Positions 16,472 through 24,367 of a stretch of DNA of 64,000 nt are shown here, one piece after another (positions within the stretch are counted from its first letter, which is position 1; every line of letters begins with the position of its first letter). The notes under the pieces were generated by a model. It ran no database searches, was not told the DNA's origin, and worked only from the letters and a program-made list of their open reading frames with translations. The position numbers and the translations under genes were made by a program. This stretch comes from Variovorax sp. OK212 (GTDB lineage Bacteria; Pseudomonadota; Gammaproteobacteria; Burkholderiales; Burkholderiaceae_C): assembly GCF_900112425.1 (NCBI RefSeq), contig NZ_FOLP01000004.1, positions 248,001-312,000 on the forward strand, in the 5' to 3' direction.

Positions 16472-17251
16472 TTAGCTGGTGTGGGGGCGGCGCACGCCCG
16501 CGGCCGGCGTGGTGTCCAGGCTGCTGCCCGTGACCACCCAGTAGATGAAGATCAGCACCGCGCCGGCCGTGCCGAACACCGTGAGCCCCATCGAGCTGCC
16601 GCCGATGGCCAGCGCGTCGATCGGCGCGGCGGCGGTGCACACCATGCCGGCCGCGCTCATGCCCACGTAGTGCATTGTGCACACGGCCACGCCCATCACG
16701 GCGGCCGCGGCCACCTTGTGCGTGAACTTGCGCAGGTTGAAGGCCAACCACAGCGCCGCCGCGGCCGCGCTCACGGCAATCACCACCGACAGGGCGACGC
16801 GCGCGAGGTCGAAGTCCATCGAGGCGCGCATGTTCATCGCGAACATGCCCATGTAGTGCATCACGCACACGCCGGCACCGGCCAGCAGGCTGCCGCCCAG
16901 CCAGCCCGAGCGGCTGAACCGGCTTTGGCCGCCCGCCATGTACAGCGCGATGCCCGAGATCAGGATGGCCGCCACCAGCGACACCACGGTGAGCGGAATG
17001 TTGTACGAGATGGCGATCGGCAGGCGGTACGCCAGCATGCCGATGAAGTGCATCGACCAGATGCCGATGCCGCCCAGCGCCACCGCGGCGCAGGCCACGA
17101 TGGCCAGGTTGGGCTTGCCGTCGGGGCCGACCATGCGCCCGGCGCAGATGAGGGCCACCAGCGAGCCCGCGAAGGAGATGAGGAAGGAGAGCGCCACCAT
17201 GCCCGGGGTGTACTCGGGCGACAGCAACTGGCCTACGACGAGCGGAGTCAT
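16472..17251 (-). CDS. MHYT-domain integral membrane sensor protein
   Basis: Protein of 259 residues with about seven membrane segments. Three copies of the MHYT signature are visible: SMHFIGM (about 69-75), MHYMGMF (about 132) and MHYVGMS (about 195). MHYT domains are proposed to bind copper and sense oxygen, CO or NO. No output domain (GGDEF, EAL, kinase) is fused, so it is a stand-alone sensor or works with a separate partner. The ATG at 17251 has an AGGAA site. Its leader holds an 8-bp inverted repeat. Confidence 0.9.
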   Translation of the reverse strand: MTPLVVGQLLSPEYTPGMVALSFLISFAGSLVALICAGRMVGPDGKPNLAIVACAAVALGGIGIWSMHFIGMLAYRLPIAISYNIPLTVVSLVAAILISGIALYMAGGQSRFSRSGWLGGSLLAGAGVCVMHYMGMFAMNMRASMDFDLARVALSVVIAVSAAAAALWLAFNLRKFTHKVAAAAVMGVAVCTMHYVGMSAAGMVCTAAAPIDALAIGGSSMGLTVFGTAGAVLIFIYWVVTGSSLDTTPAAGVRRPHTS

Positions 17252-17304
17252 GCGTTTTCCTTTCGAGAAAGAACGCTTCGCGGACCCCCGACGGCCGGAT
17301 TGCA

Positions 17305-17330
17305 GCCGGGACACCGCAGGGCGTCCCGGC
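17305..17330. repeat. Perfect 8-bp inverted repeat in the MHYT leader
   Basis: Arms GCCGGGAC (17305-17312) and GTCCCGGC (17323-17330) with a 10-bp spacer, 54 bp upstream of the MHYT gene start. It could be a leader hairpin or an operator; no T-run follows on the minus strand. Confidence 0.5.
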
Positions 17331-17336
17331 CAGTCT

Positions 17337-17384
17337 GTAATGTTTGTTTTAAAAAGTAAACAGGTAATTACACTTCTTGTTACC
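17337..17384. promoter_or_regulatory. AT-rich island between the MHYT and beta-propeller genes
   Basis: About 48 bp of strongly AT-rich sequence in an otherwise GC-rich region. It contains two imperfect inverted repeats (TGTTT with AAACA, and GGTAA with TTACC). It follows the stop of the propeller lipoprotein gene and precedes the MHYT leader, so it may combine terminator and promoter functions. No clear -35/-10 pair is claimed. Confidence 0.35.
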
Positions 17385-19076
17385 CTACCTTACGGCGCGA
17401 ATCCGATATATCGCATTGTTCTTGTCGGCGCTCATGTAGACCGTGCCGTCGCGGCCCACGGCCACGCCCGTGACCACGTACGGCGGCGGCAGGCCGGCCC
17501 CGGGGGCGAGGCCGATCGGCAGGTTCTCGGCCACCGTGCGGCGGCTGCCGGTGACGGGGTCGATCTCGAGCAGCCGGCGCGCCGCGCTCTCGGCCACGAT
17601 GAAGCTGCCCCACGGCGTCTGCGCCAGGCCCTCGGGCAGGGCGAGCCCGTCGGCCACGGTGCGCAGCGGCGCGCTGGCGTCCAGCGGAATGCGCAGCAGC
17701 TTGCCGGCCGCCTCGGTCACGTAGAGCGCGCCGTCCTGCCCGATGACCATCTGCACCGGGCCGTTCAGGCCGCTGGCAAGCACCGACTTCTGGGCAAACT
17801 TCGGACCGCTGGCGCGCGTGATGCTGCCGGTGGCGATCTCCGCGTAGACCAGGCTGCCGTCGGGCATGGGAATGGCGTCGAACGGGGCCTTCAGGCCGTG
17901 CACGATTTCCACGGTCTTCAGCGTCTGGCGGTCCACCAGCTGCACCGTGCCGGTGAACCACGAGGTCAGCGCGAACAACTGGGGCGACAGGCCGACCGCG
18001 AACGGGTAGTCGAGCTCGGGCTCGCGCTGCATGCGGAACACGTCGCGCACCTCGCCCGTGCGCACGTCGACCTGGCGGAAGCCGAACACGTCGGCCACCC
18101 AGAGGTCGTTGCCGTCGATCTTCATGCCGGCCGGCACCGCCACCTTGCCGCTGGTGAGCGTGCGCAGCTCGCCGGTGGCGGGGTTGAAGGCCTGCACCTC
18201 GTTGTTGGCCATGTTCGATACGTAGATGGTGCCGTCCGGCGTGTCCTTGGCGATGGCCAGGTTGTCGAGCGAGGGCCGCAGCTGCTTGGCCACGGTCTTG
18301 CGGCCGGTGGCCAGGTCCACCTTGACCAGTTCGCCGCTGCGCGCATCGACCACCCAGAGGTTGCCCTTGCCGTCGAGGTTGGCCGCGGCCGGAATCTTGA
18401 AGCCGTCGGCGATCACGGTCATGTTGCCGTTCGCCGGATCGATCTTCACCACCTGCCCCTTGAACCACAGCGGGCCGTAGAGCAGGCCGTCGGGCCTGAC
18501 CTCGAAGCCGTTGAAGCCGCCCATGTCCTTCTTGATGAGCCGCGGCGGCTTCTGGCCCGCGCGGTCGATTTCCCAGAGCGCGTCGCCCAGGAACACCTGC
18601 GAGGCGTAGAGCTTGCCGTTGCGGCGGTCGAAGTCGAGCGAGTTGAGGCCGGGCAGGTCCTTGGCGAGCACCTGCAGCGGCGCGCCGTCGTTCTCGCGGT
18701 AGCGCAGCATGCCCATGAGGTAGTTGGTCCACGCCAGCTCGCCCTTGGGGCCCACGGCGATGTCGTCGGCCTGGCCTTCGGGCGCATCGACGAGCACCTT
18801 GGCCGCGCCGGTGGTGCGGTCGACCTCCCACAGCGTGTTGCCCAGCACCGAGCCCGCGAGCAGGCGGCCCTTGGCGTCGATGGCCAGGCCGTGCACGCCG
18901 GCGAAGGACGAGGGCGCCACCAGCACCTCGGGCGCGGCCCACGCGGCGGGCCGGGTGGGCGGTGGCGAGAGGCTGCTGCAGGCGGCCAGCAGGGTGAGGG
19001 TGGCGGTCAGCGCGGCGGCTCGCAGGTTCGCTTGCAGGCTCGCTTGCAGGTTCGCGCGAAGGCTTCGACGGGGCAT
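17385..19076 (-). CDS. SMP-30/NHL-type beta-propeller lipoprotein
   Basis: Protein of 563 residues from the ATG at 19076, which has an AGGAG site. A long signal peptide ends in lipobox LAAC (Cys about residue 26). The mature part is built of repeated propeller blades (LAIDAKGRLLAG, IAVGPKGELAW, GNLWVVDA, GTIYVSN, GALYVTEA, GTVYMSADKNN), about ten strand-turn units, suggesting two propellers or one large one. Such lipoproteins are lactonase-like or bind ligands in the periplasm; no catalytic assignment is possible. A 12-bp tandem repeat encodes part of its signal-peptide n-region. Isolated from its neighbours. Confidence 0.8.
   Translation of the reverse strand: MPRRSLRANLQASLQANLRAAALTATLTLLAACSSLSPPPTRPAAWAAPEVLVAPSSFAGVHGLAIDAKGRLLAGSVLGNTLWEVDRTTGAAKVLVDAPEGQADDIAVGPKGELAWTNYLMGMLRYRENDGAPLQVLAKDLPGLNSLDFDRRNGKLYASQVFLGDALWEIDRAGQKPPRLIKKDMGGFNGFEVRPDGLLYGPLWFKGQVVKIDPANGNMTVIADGFKIPAAANLDGKGNLWVVDARSGELVKVDLATGRKTVAKQLRPSLDNLAIAKDTPDGTIYVSNMANNEVQAFNPATGELRTLTSGKVAVPAGMKIDGNDLWVADVFGFRQVDVRTGEVRDVFRMQREPELDYPFAVGLSPQLFALTSWFTGTVQLVDRQTLKTVEIVHGLKAPFDAIPMPDGSLVYAEIATGSITRASGPKFAQKSVLASGLNGPVQMVIGQDGALYVTEAAGKLLRIPLDASAPLRTVADGLALPEGLAQTPWGSFIVAESAARRLLEIDPVTGSRRTVAENLPIGLAPGAGLPPPYVVTGVAVGRDGTVYMSADKNNAIYRIRAVR
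19022..19057. repeat. 12-bp tandem repeat inside a signal peptide
   Basis: Three copies of a 12-bp unit close to GCAGGTTCGCTT, differing at one base in copy 2 and the last two bases in copy 3. On the minus strand it encodes NLQA/SLQA-type repeats in the basic n-region of the propeller lipoprotein's signal peptide. Unit length is a multiple of three, so copy changes would keep the frame. Confidence 0.85.
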
Positions 19077-19223
19077 GGTGCGTGTCTCCTCTTCTGTTGA
19101 TGCTGGGTGCGCGAAGCAGTCTAGGAGGAGGCCGCGGCCCTGAAGTCTCTCGGGGGACACGATGCGGACTTTCGTCCGCTGTGGATTACCCGGGCCTGCG
19201 CGGGCCGTCGTCCGGCCGGCGGG

Positions 19224-20447
19224 TCAGCCGCGCAGCAGCTGCGTGACGGTGTGGATCAGCAGCCCCACCAGCCCGCCCACCAGCGTGCCGTTGATGCGGA
19301 TGAACTGCAGGTCGCGCCCGATGTGGCGCTCCAGCTCCAGCGTCATCTCCTGTGCGTTCCACTCGCCCACGCGCTCCTCGATGTAGCGGCGGATGTCCTC
19401 GCGGTAGCGCTCGATGGCCAGCGGCGCGGCGGCCTCGACCTGCTCGTTGATCCAGCGGCGGATGGCCTCGTCGCCCTGCAGCCGCGTGCCCAGCGCGCCG
19501 GCCATCGAGGCGATGCGCTGGCGGATGGTGGAGTCGCCGCGGCCCAGGTCGTCGTGCAGCCAGGCCAGCAGCTCGCCCCACAGCCCGTGCAGGTAGTCGC
19601 CCAGCGCGGGGTGCGCGATGAGCTCGGCGCGGATCTGCTCGCCGCGCTGCTGGAACTCGGGGTCGAGCTTCAGGCGCACCACGAAGTCGTCGACGAAATG
19701 GTCGAAGCGCTTGCGCATGGGGTGGTCGGGCTCGGCCGCCAGCTCGCCGATGGTGCGCGCCACGGCGGCCACGATCTTGCGCGTGGCCAGCTTGGCCGCC
19801 ACCTGGTCCAGGCCCACGTAGCGCAGCGTCTTGATCTCGCGCGCAATGGCCTCGGTGATGTGCGCCTGCAGCTCGTCGCCCTCGAGCAGCCCGGCCACCT
19901 GCTGCAGCACGTCGTCGAGCAGCGCCTGGTGGCGCCCGCCGGCCGTGAGCGCGTCGAGTGCCTGGCCGGTGAGGCGCGACAGGTCGATCTTCTGCAGGCC
20001 CGCCGCGGCGGCGCGGCCCATGAAGTCGCGCACGCGTTCGTCGTCGAAGGCCGAGAGGCCGTAGCGCGTGGCGGCCACGCCCCATTCACCGAGCTTCTGG
20101 CCGCTGGCGGGGCGCGCGAGCCAGCCGGCAATGCGCCCGGCGGTGTCGAACTGGCGCACCTTGTCGAGCACCTGCGCGGTGCTCAGGAAGTTGTCGCAGA
20201 TGAAGCCGGCGAGCTTGGCGCCGATGCGGTCCTTGTTGCTGGGGATGATGGCCGTGTGCGGAATCGGCAGGCCCAGCGGATGGCGAAACAGCGCCACCAC
20301 CGCGAACCAGTCGGCAATGGCGCCGACCATGGCGGCCTCGGCAAAGGCCGCCACGTAGCCCCAGGCCGGATGCTGCGCGTGCAGCGCGCTGGCCAGCGCA
20401 TAGAGCAGCGCCGCGCCGCACAGCAGGCCGAGCGCGACGCGCTTCAT
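19224..20447 (-). CDS. DUF445 family membrane protein
   Basis: Protein of 407 residues. It has an N-terminal membrane helix (LGLLCGAALLYALASAL), the EAAMVGAIADWFAVVALFRHP family signature with IIPSNKDRIG, a long helical region, and a C-terminal membrane segment (GTLVGGLVGLLIHTVTQ). DUF445 proteins are envelope proteins of unknown role. The ATG at 20447 is used; a TTG at 20483 that overlaps the ArgE stop (TTGA) would add 12 residues (RLAEGNDALQR) seen in many homologues and is a serious alternative. Confidence 0.88.
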   Translation of the reverse strand: MKRVALGLLCGAALLYALASALHAQHPAWGYVAAFAEAAMVGAIADWFAVVALFRHPLGLPIPHTAIIPSNKDRIGAKLAGFICDNFLSTAQVLDKVRQFDTAGRIAGWLARPASGQKLGEWGVAATRYGLSAFDDERVRDFMGRAAAAGLQKIDLSRLTGQALDALTAGGRHQALLDDVLQQVAGLLEGDELQAHITEAIAREIKTLRYVGLDQVAAKLATRKIVAAVARTIGELAAEPDHPMRKRFDHFVDDFVVRLKLDPEFQQRGEQIRAELIAHPALGDYLHGLWGELLAWLHDDLGRGDSTIRQRIASMAGALGTRLQGDEAIRRWINEQVEAAAPLAIERYREDIRRYIEERVGEWNAQEMTLELERHIGRDLQFIRINGTLVGGLVGLLIHTVTQLLRG

Positions 20448-20479
20448 GCGCTGCAGTGCGTCGTTGCCTTCGGCCAATC

Positions 20480-21646
20480 TCAACCGATGGTGGGGCTGGA
20501 CGCCAGGCGCTCCATGAACAGCTCGCAGCGCGCGAGCTGCTCGAGGCTCACGAACTCGTCGGGCTGGTGCGCCTGCTCGATGCTGCCGGGGCCGCACACC
20601 ACGGTGGGGATGCCGGCGTTCTTGAACAGGCCCGCTTCGGTGCCGAAGGCCACCAGCGTGGTGCGGTCTTCGCTGGCCAGGCGCTGTGCCAGCAGCGTGA
20701 TGGGGTCGTCGGCCGAACCCAGGAAGCTGGGGATCTCGCAGATGGTCTCGAACTGGAAGCCGGTGTCCTGCGCGACCTTCTTCATGGCCGGCTCCAGGCT
20801 GCCCGCGTAGGCCACCACGTCGGCCTGCATGCGCTTGGCGTCGGCGGTGGGCAGGTCGCGGAATTCGTAGCGGAACTCGGCGTCGCGCGGCACCACGTTG
20901 TCGGCGATGCCGCCGTGGAACTGGCCCACGCTGGCGGTGCTGAAGGGCACGTCGAAGCCTTCGTAGCGCGGCTCGCTGCGCTCGAAGTCCTCGGCCATGT
21001 CGCGCACCTTGCCGATCACCCGGGCCGCCATCTCGATGGCGTTGACCGACTTCGGCGTGAGCGACGAGTGCGCTTCCTTGCCGCGCACGCAGCACTTGTA
21101 GCGGTACACGCCCTTGTGCGCGATGGCCGGCACCATGCTGGTGGGCTCGCCCACGATGCAGGCCAGCGGCTTGATGCCGGCTTCGCGCATGTCGGCAATG
21201 AGTTCCTTCACGCCGAAGCAGCCGATCTCTTCCTCGTAGCTGAAGGCGAAGTGCACCGCGAAGGGCGAGTCGCTTTCCAGGAAGCGGTGGGCGTTCGACA
21301 GTGCAATGGCGATGAAGCTCTTCATGTCGGCCGAGCCACGCCCGTACAGGCGCTCGTTCTGCACCACCGCGGAGAGCGGGTCGACGCTCCAGTCCTGGCC
21401 GTCCCAGGGCACCGTGTCGGTGTGGCCCGAGACGATCACGCCGGCCGGCTTGCCTTCGCCCAGCGTGGCGAACAGGTTCGCCTTGGTGCGCTCGGCGTTG
21501 TAGGTGATGCGGCTTTTCACGCCCAGGCCCGCGAGGTGGCTCTGTGCGAAGTCGATCAGTTGGAGGTTGCTGTTGGCACTGACGGTGTTCATGCGCACCA
21601 GGGTCTGGGCCATCAGAAGGCTTTGGGGTGAAAGCGTATGGAGCAT
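20480..21646 (-). CDS. argE: Acetylornithine deacetylase (ArgE/M20)
   Basis: Protein of 388 residues. M20 metal sites: SGHTDTVP (His about 75), GRGSADMKSF (Asp about 107) and SYEEEIGCFG (Glu about 138-140). GVIVSGHTDTVPW and GTEAGLFKNAGIPTVVCGPG are typical of ArgE, which releases ornithine from N-acetylornithine in arginine synthesis. Burkholderiales usually make ornithine with ArgJ, so this copy may instead handle other N-acyl amino acids. It diverges from the glycerophosphodiesterase gene across 102 bp; DUF445 follows closely. Confidence 0.88.
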   Translation of the reverse strand: MLHTLSPQSLLMAQTLVRMNTVSANSNLQLIDFAQSHLAGLGVKSRITYNAERTKANLFATLGEGKPAGVIVSGHTDTVPWDGQDWSVDPLSAVVQNERLYGRGSADMKSFIAIALSNAHRFLESDSPFAVHFAFSYEEEIGCFGVKELIADMREAGIKPLACIVGEPTSMVPAIAHKGVYRYKCCVRGKEAHSSLTPKSVNAIEMAARVIGKVRDMAEDFERSEPRYEGFDVPFSTASVGQFHGGIADNVVPRDAEFRYEFRDLPTADAKRMQADVVAYAGSLEPAMKKVAQDTGFQFETICEIPSFLGSADDPITLLAQRLASEDRTTLVAFGTEAGLFKNAGIPTVVCGPGSIEQAHQPDEFVSLEQLARCELFMERLASSPTIG

Positions 21647-21748
21647 GCGGCGCATTCTCCCGGAAGTCGGCGCCGCGTGTGCGCGCGAGTCGCGGCTGTC
21701 ACGCGCAGCGGGTACCCTGCGCTTCTTTTGGATGGAGAGCCCAAGACC

Positions 21749-22945
21749 ATGCGCACCCTTCAACTCGCCCTGACGGCCACCGCCGCCCTTTGTGTTGCGG
21801 CCTGCAGCACCAGCGGCCCCACCGGTTCCACCAACAAGCCGATGACGCTCGACGGCAAGCCGCCGCTGGTCATTGCCCACCGCGGCGCCTCGGGCTACCT
21901 GCCGGAGGAAACCCTCGAGGCCTACGCGCGCGCCGTCGAGCTCGGCGCCGACGTCATCGAGATGGACCTGGTCTCCACCAAGGACGGCGTGCTCATCGCC
22001 CGCCACGACCCCAACCTGGCCATCAGCACCGACGTGGCCAGGCACCCGCGCTTCGCCTCGCGCAAGAAGACCATCAAGGTCGACGGCGAGACCCAGACCG
22101 GCTGGTTCAGCAACGACTTCACGCTGGCCGAGATCAGGACGCTGGGCGGCATCTCGACCGACGCCGAGCGGCCGCAGGAATTCAACGGCAAGTACAAGAT
22201 CGTCACCTTCCAGGAGATCATCGACTTCGCCAAGGCCAAGTCGAAGGAAACCGGCCGCACCATCGCGATCTATCCCGAGTCGAAGAACCCGACCTACTTC
22301 CGCGACCTGGGGCTGCCGCTGGAAGACAAGATGATCGCCGCCATCAACGCCGCCGGCTGGAACAGCAAGACCGCGCCCATCTATGTGCAGTCGTTCGAGC
22401 CGGGCAGCCTGAAGTACATGAAGAGCAAGGGCCTGAACACCCGGCTCATCCAGCTGATCGACGGCGACAGCGTCGACCTGAAGACCGGCGCCGTGACCTT
22501 CGCCGTGCCCAGCGACCGCCCCTACGACTGGACCAAGGCCGGCGACAAGCGCAACTTCGACGCCATGGTCACGCCCGCGGGGCTGGCCGAGATCAAGACC
22601 TATGCCGACGGCATCGGGCCGTGGAAGCGCTACATCGTGAGCATCAAGGGCACGATCGGCGCCGACGGCAAGCCGGTGGACGTGAACAAGGACGGCAAGA
22701 TCAACGACGCCGACGCCACCTCCACCGCGCCCACCTCGCTGATCGCCGACGCGCACAAGGCCGGCCTGTTCGTGCACCCCTTCACCTTCCGCAACGAGTC
22801 GCGCCGCCTGGCGGCCGACTACGCCAAGGACGGCAGGAACGAATACGGCGTGTACTACAAGCTCGGCGTGGACGGCGTGTTCACCGACTTCACCGACACC
22901 GCGCTGGCCGCGCGCGCGGACTACCTGAAGAGCATCGGGCGCTGA
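21749..22945 (+). CDS. Periplasmic glycerophosphodiester phosphodiesterase lipoprotein with EF-hand-like loop
   Basis: Protein of 398 residues. A lipoprotein signal ends in VAAC (Cys about 19). The GDPD TIM barrel shows AHRGASGYLPEET, EMDLVSTKDG and ARHDPNL, the metal and general acid/base motifs of GlpQ-type enzymes, which release glycerol-3-phosphate from deacylated phospholipids. Residues 311-322 (DVNKDGKINDAD) match a calcium-binding EF-hand/dockerin loop inserted late in the barrel, which may be an added metal site. VFTDFTDTA near the end is the typical last-strand motif. Confidence 0.92.
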   Translation: MRTLQLALTATAALCVAACSTSGPTGSTNKPMTLDGKPPLVIAHRGASGYLPEETLEAYARAVELGADVIEMDLVSTKDGVLIARHDPNLAISTDVARHPRFASRKKTIKVDGETQTGWFSNDFTLAEIRTLGGISTDAERPQEFNGKYKIVTFQEIIDFAKAKSKETGRTIAIYPESKNPTYFRDLGLPLEDKMIAAINAAGWNSKTAPIYVQSFEPGSLKYMKSKGLNTRLIQLIDGDSVDLKTGAVTFAVPSDRPYDWTKAGDKRNFDAMVTPAGLAEIKTYADGIGPWKRYIVSIKGTIGADGKPVDVNKDGKINDADATSTAPTSLIADAHKAGLFVHPFTFRNESRRLAADYAKDGRNEYGVYYKLGVDGVFTDFTDTALAARADYLKSIGR

Positions 22946-22959
22946 ATCTTTTGGGGAGG

Positions 22960-23043
22960 AACACCGCGCAACCGGCTTTCCCGGGCCGCAGGTGTTGCCT
23001 CCGGCAGGGGGGAGCGAAGTGCGCGCAGCTTGAGGCAAGCGTA
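22960..23043. repeat. Dispersed intergenic element, copy A
   Basis: A stretch of about 84 bp containing GGGCCGCAGGTG and GTGCGCGCAGCT in the same order and spacing as copy B at 39872-39964. It includes a GC-rich hairpin (CCTCC-GGCA-GGGGG). It lies after the glycerophosphodiesterase stop. Similar elements are, from memory, common downstream of genes in Comamonadaceae. Confidence 0.7.
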
Positions 23044-23098
23044 GGAATTACCCGGCACGGTCTTTGCGGGTGTCGTGGCAAAGCCTAGACTGTGAAAC

Positions 23099-24298
23099 AT
23101 GAAACTCATCGATTCGCTCGTCACGCAGGCGGCCGGCATCGCCGCCGTCCGACGTGACCTCCACGCCCATCCCGAACTCTGCTTCGAAGAAGTCCGCACC
23201 GCCGACGTGGTGGCAGGCAAGCTCACCGAATGGGGCATTCCCATTCACCGCGGCCTGGGCACCACCGGCGTGGTGGGCATCATCAAGAACGGCACCGGCA
23301 ACCGCGCCGTGGGCCTGCGCGCCGACATGGACGCGCTGCCCGTCACCGAGCTCAACACCTTCGCCCACGCCAGCCAGCACCACGGCAAGATGCACGCCTG
23401 CGGGCACGACGGCCACACCGCCATGCTGCTGGCGGCCGCGCAGCATCTGGCGAAGAACCGCAACTTCGACGGCACCGTCTACCTGATCTTCCAGCCGGCG
23501 GAAGAGGGCGGCGGCGGCGCGCGCGAGATGATCAAGGAAGGGCTCTTCGAGCAGTTCCCCATGGACGCCGTGTTCGGCATGCACAACTGGCCCGGCATGA
23601 AGGCCGGCCAGTTCGCCGTGAGCCCCGGGCCGGTGATGGCCTCGGGCAACAAGTTCCACGTCAACGTGATCGGCAAGGGCGGTCACGCCGCGCTGCCGCA
23701 GACCGGCGTCGACCCGGTGCCGATCGCCTGCGAGATCGTGCAGGCGTTCCAGACCATCCTCACGCGCAAGATGAAGCCGACCGATTCGGCCGTGATCTCG
23801 GTCACGACCATCCACGCGGGCGAAACCAACAACGTGATTCCCGACAACTGCGAGCTGACGGGCACGGTGCGCACCTTCTCGCTGGAAGTGCTCGACATGA
23901 TCGAGGCGAAGATGAAGCAGATCTCGGAGCACATCTGCGCGGCGCACGACGCCACCTGCGACTTCCGCTTCGAGCGCTACTACCCGCCGACCATCAACAC
24001 CGAGGCCGAGGCCGACTTCGCGCGCCGCGTGATGGGCGAGATCGTCGGCCCCGACAACGTGCTCAGGCAGGAGGCCGCCATGACCTCGGAAGACTTCGCC
24101 TTCATGCTGCAGGCCAAGCCCGGCGCCTATGCCTTCATCGGCAACGGCGACGGCGCGCACCGCGACGTGCACCACGGCGAAGGCCCGTGCACGCTGCACA
24201 ACGCGAGCTACGACTTCAACGACGACCTGATCCCGCTGGGCGCGACCTGCTGGGTGCAGATTGCCGAGCAGTTCCTCAAGCCCGGCGCGGCCGGCTGA
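23099..24298 (+). CDS. M20D amidohydrolase (hippurate hydrolase family)
   Basis: Protein of 399 residues. The M20D signatures are LHAHPELCFEE (about 21-31), LRADMDALP (about 73-81), HACGHDGHTAML with metal Cys101 and His103, and PAEEGGGGA with Glu135/136. MTSEDFAFM and HNASYDFNDD near the end complete the metal site. Enzymes of this group remove N-acyl or amide groups from amino acids (hippurate, N-acetyl amino acids, IAA conjugates) in the cytoplasm. It is on the same strand as the DUF2817 peptidase, 69 bp downstream. Confidence 0.92.
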   Translation: MKLIDSLVTQAAGIAAVRRDLHAHPELCFEEVRTADVVAGKLTEWGIPIHRGLGTTGVVGIIKNGTGNRAVGLRADMDALPVTELNTFAHASQHHGKMHACGHDGHTAMLLAAAQHLAKNRNFDGTVYLIFQPAEEGGGGAREMIKEGLFEQFPMDAVFGMHNWPGMKAGQFAVSPGPVMASGNKFHVNVIGKGGHAALPQTGVDPVPIACEIVQAFQTILTRKMKPTDSAVISVTTIHAGETNNVIPDNCELTGTVRTFSLEVLDMIEAKMKQISEHICAAHDATCDFRFERYYPPTINTEAEADFARRVMGEIVGPDNVLRQEAAMTSEDFAFMLQAKPGAYAFIGNGDGAHRDVHHGEGPCTLHNASYDFNDDLIPLGATCWVQIAEQFLKPGAAG

Positions 24299-24367
24299 CC
24301 GGCGCGCTGTTCGCCGAGTCGCAGAGTTCGCAGTCCCTTCCCTAATCCGTAGCGAGGTGATCGCCAG

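Noticed and set aside
20480..23038. An 852-codon minus-strand frame that would fuse ArgE to sequence across the glycerophosphodiesterase gene
   Set aside because: The upstream part is antisense to a well-supported lipoprotein enzyme and has no domain-like content. It is a consequence of high GC at third codon positions.
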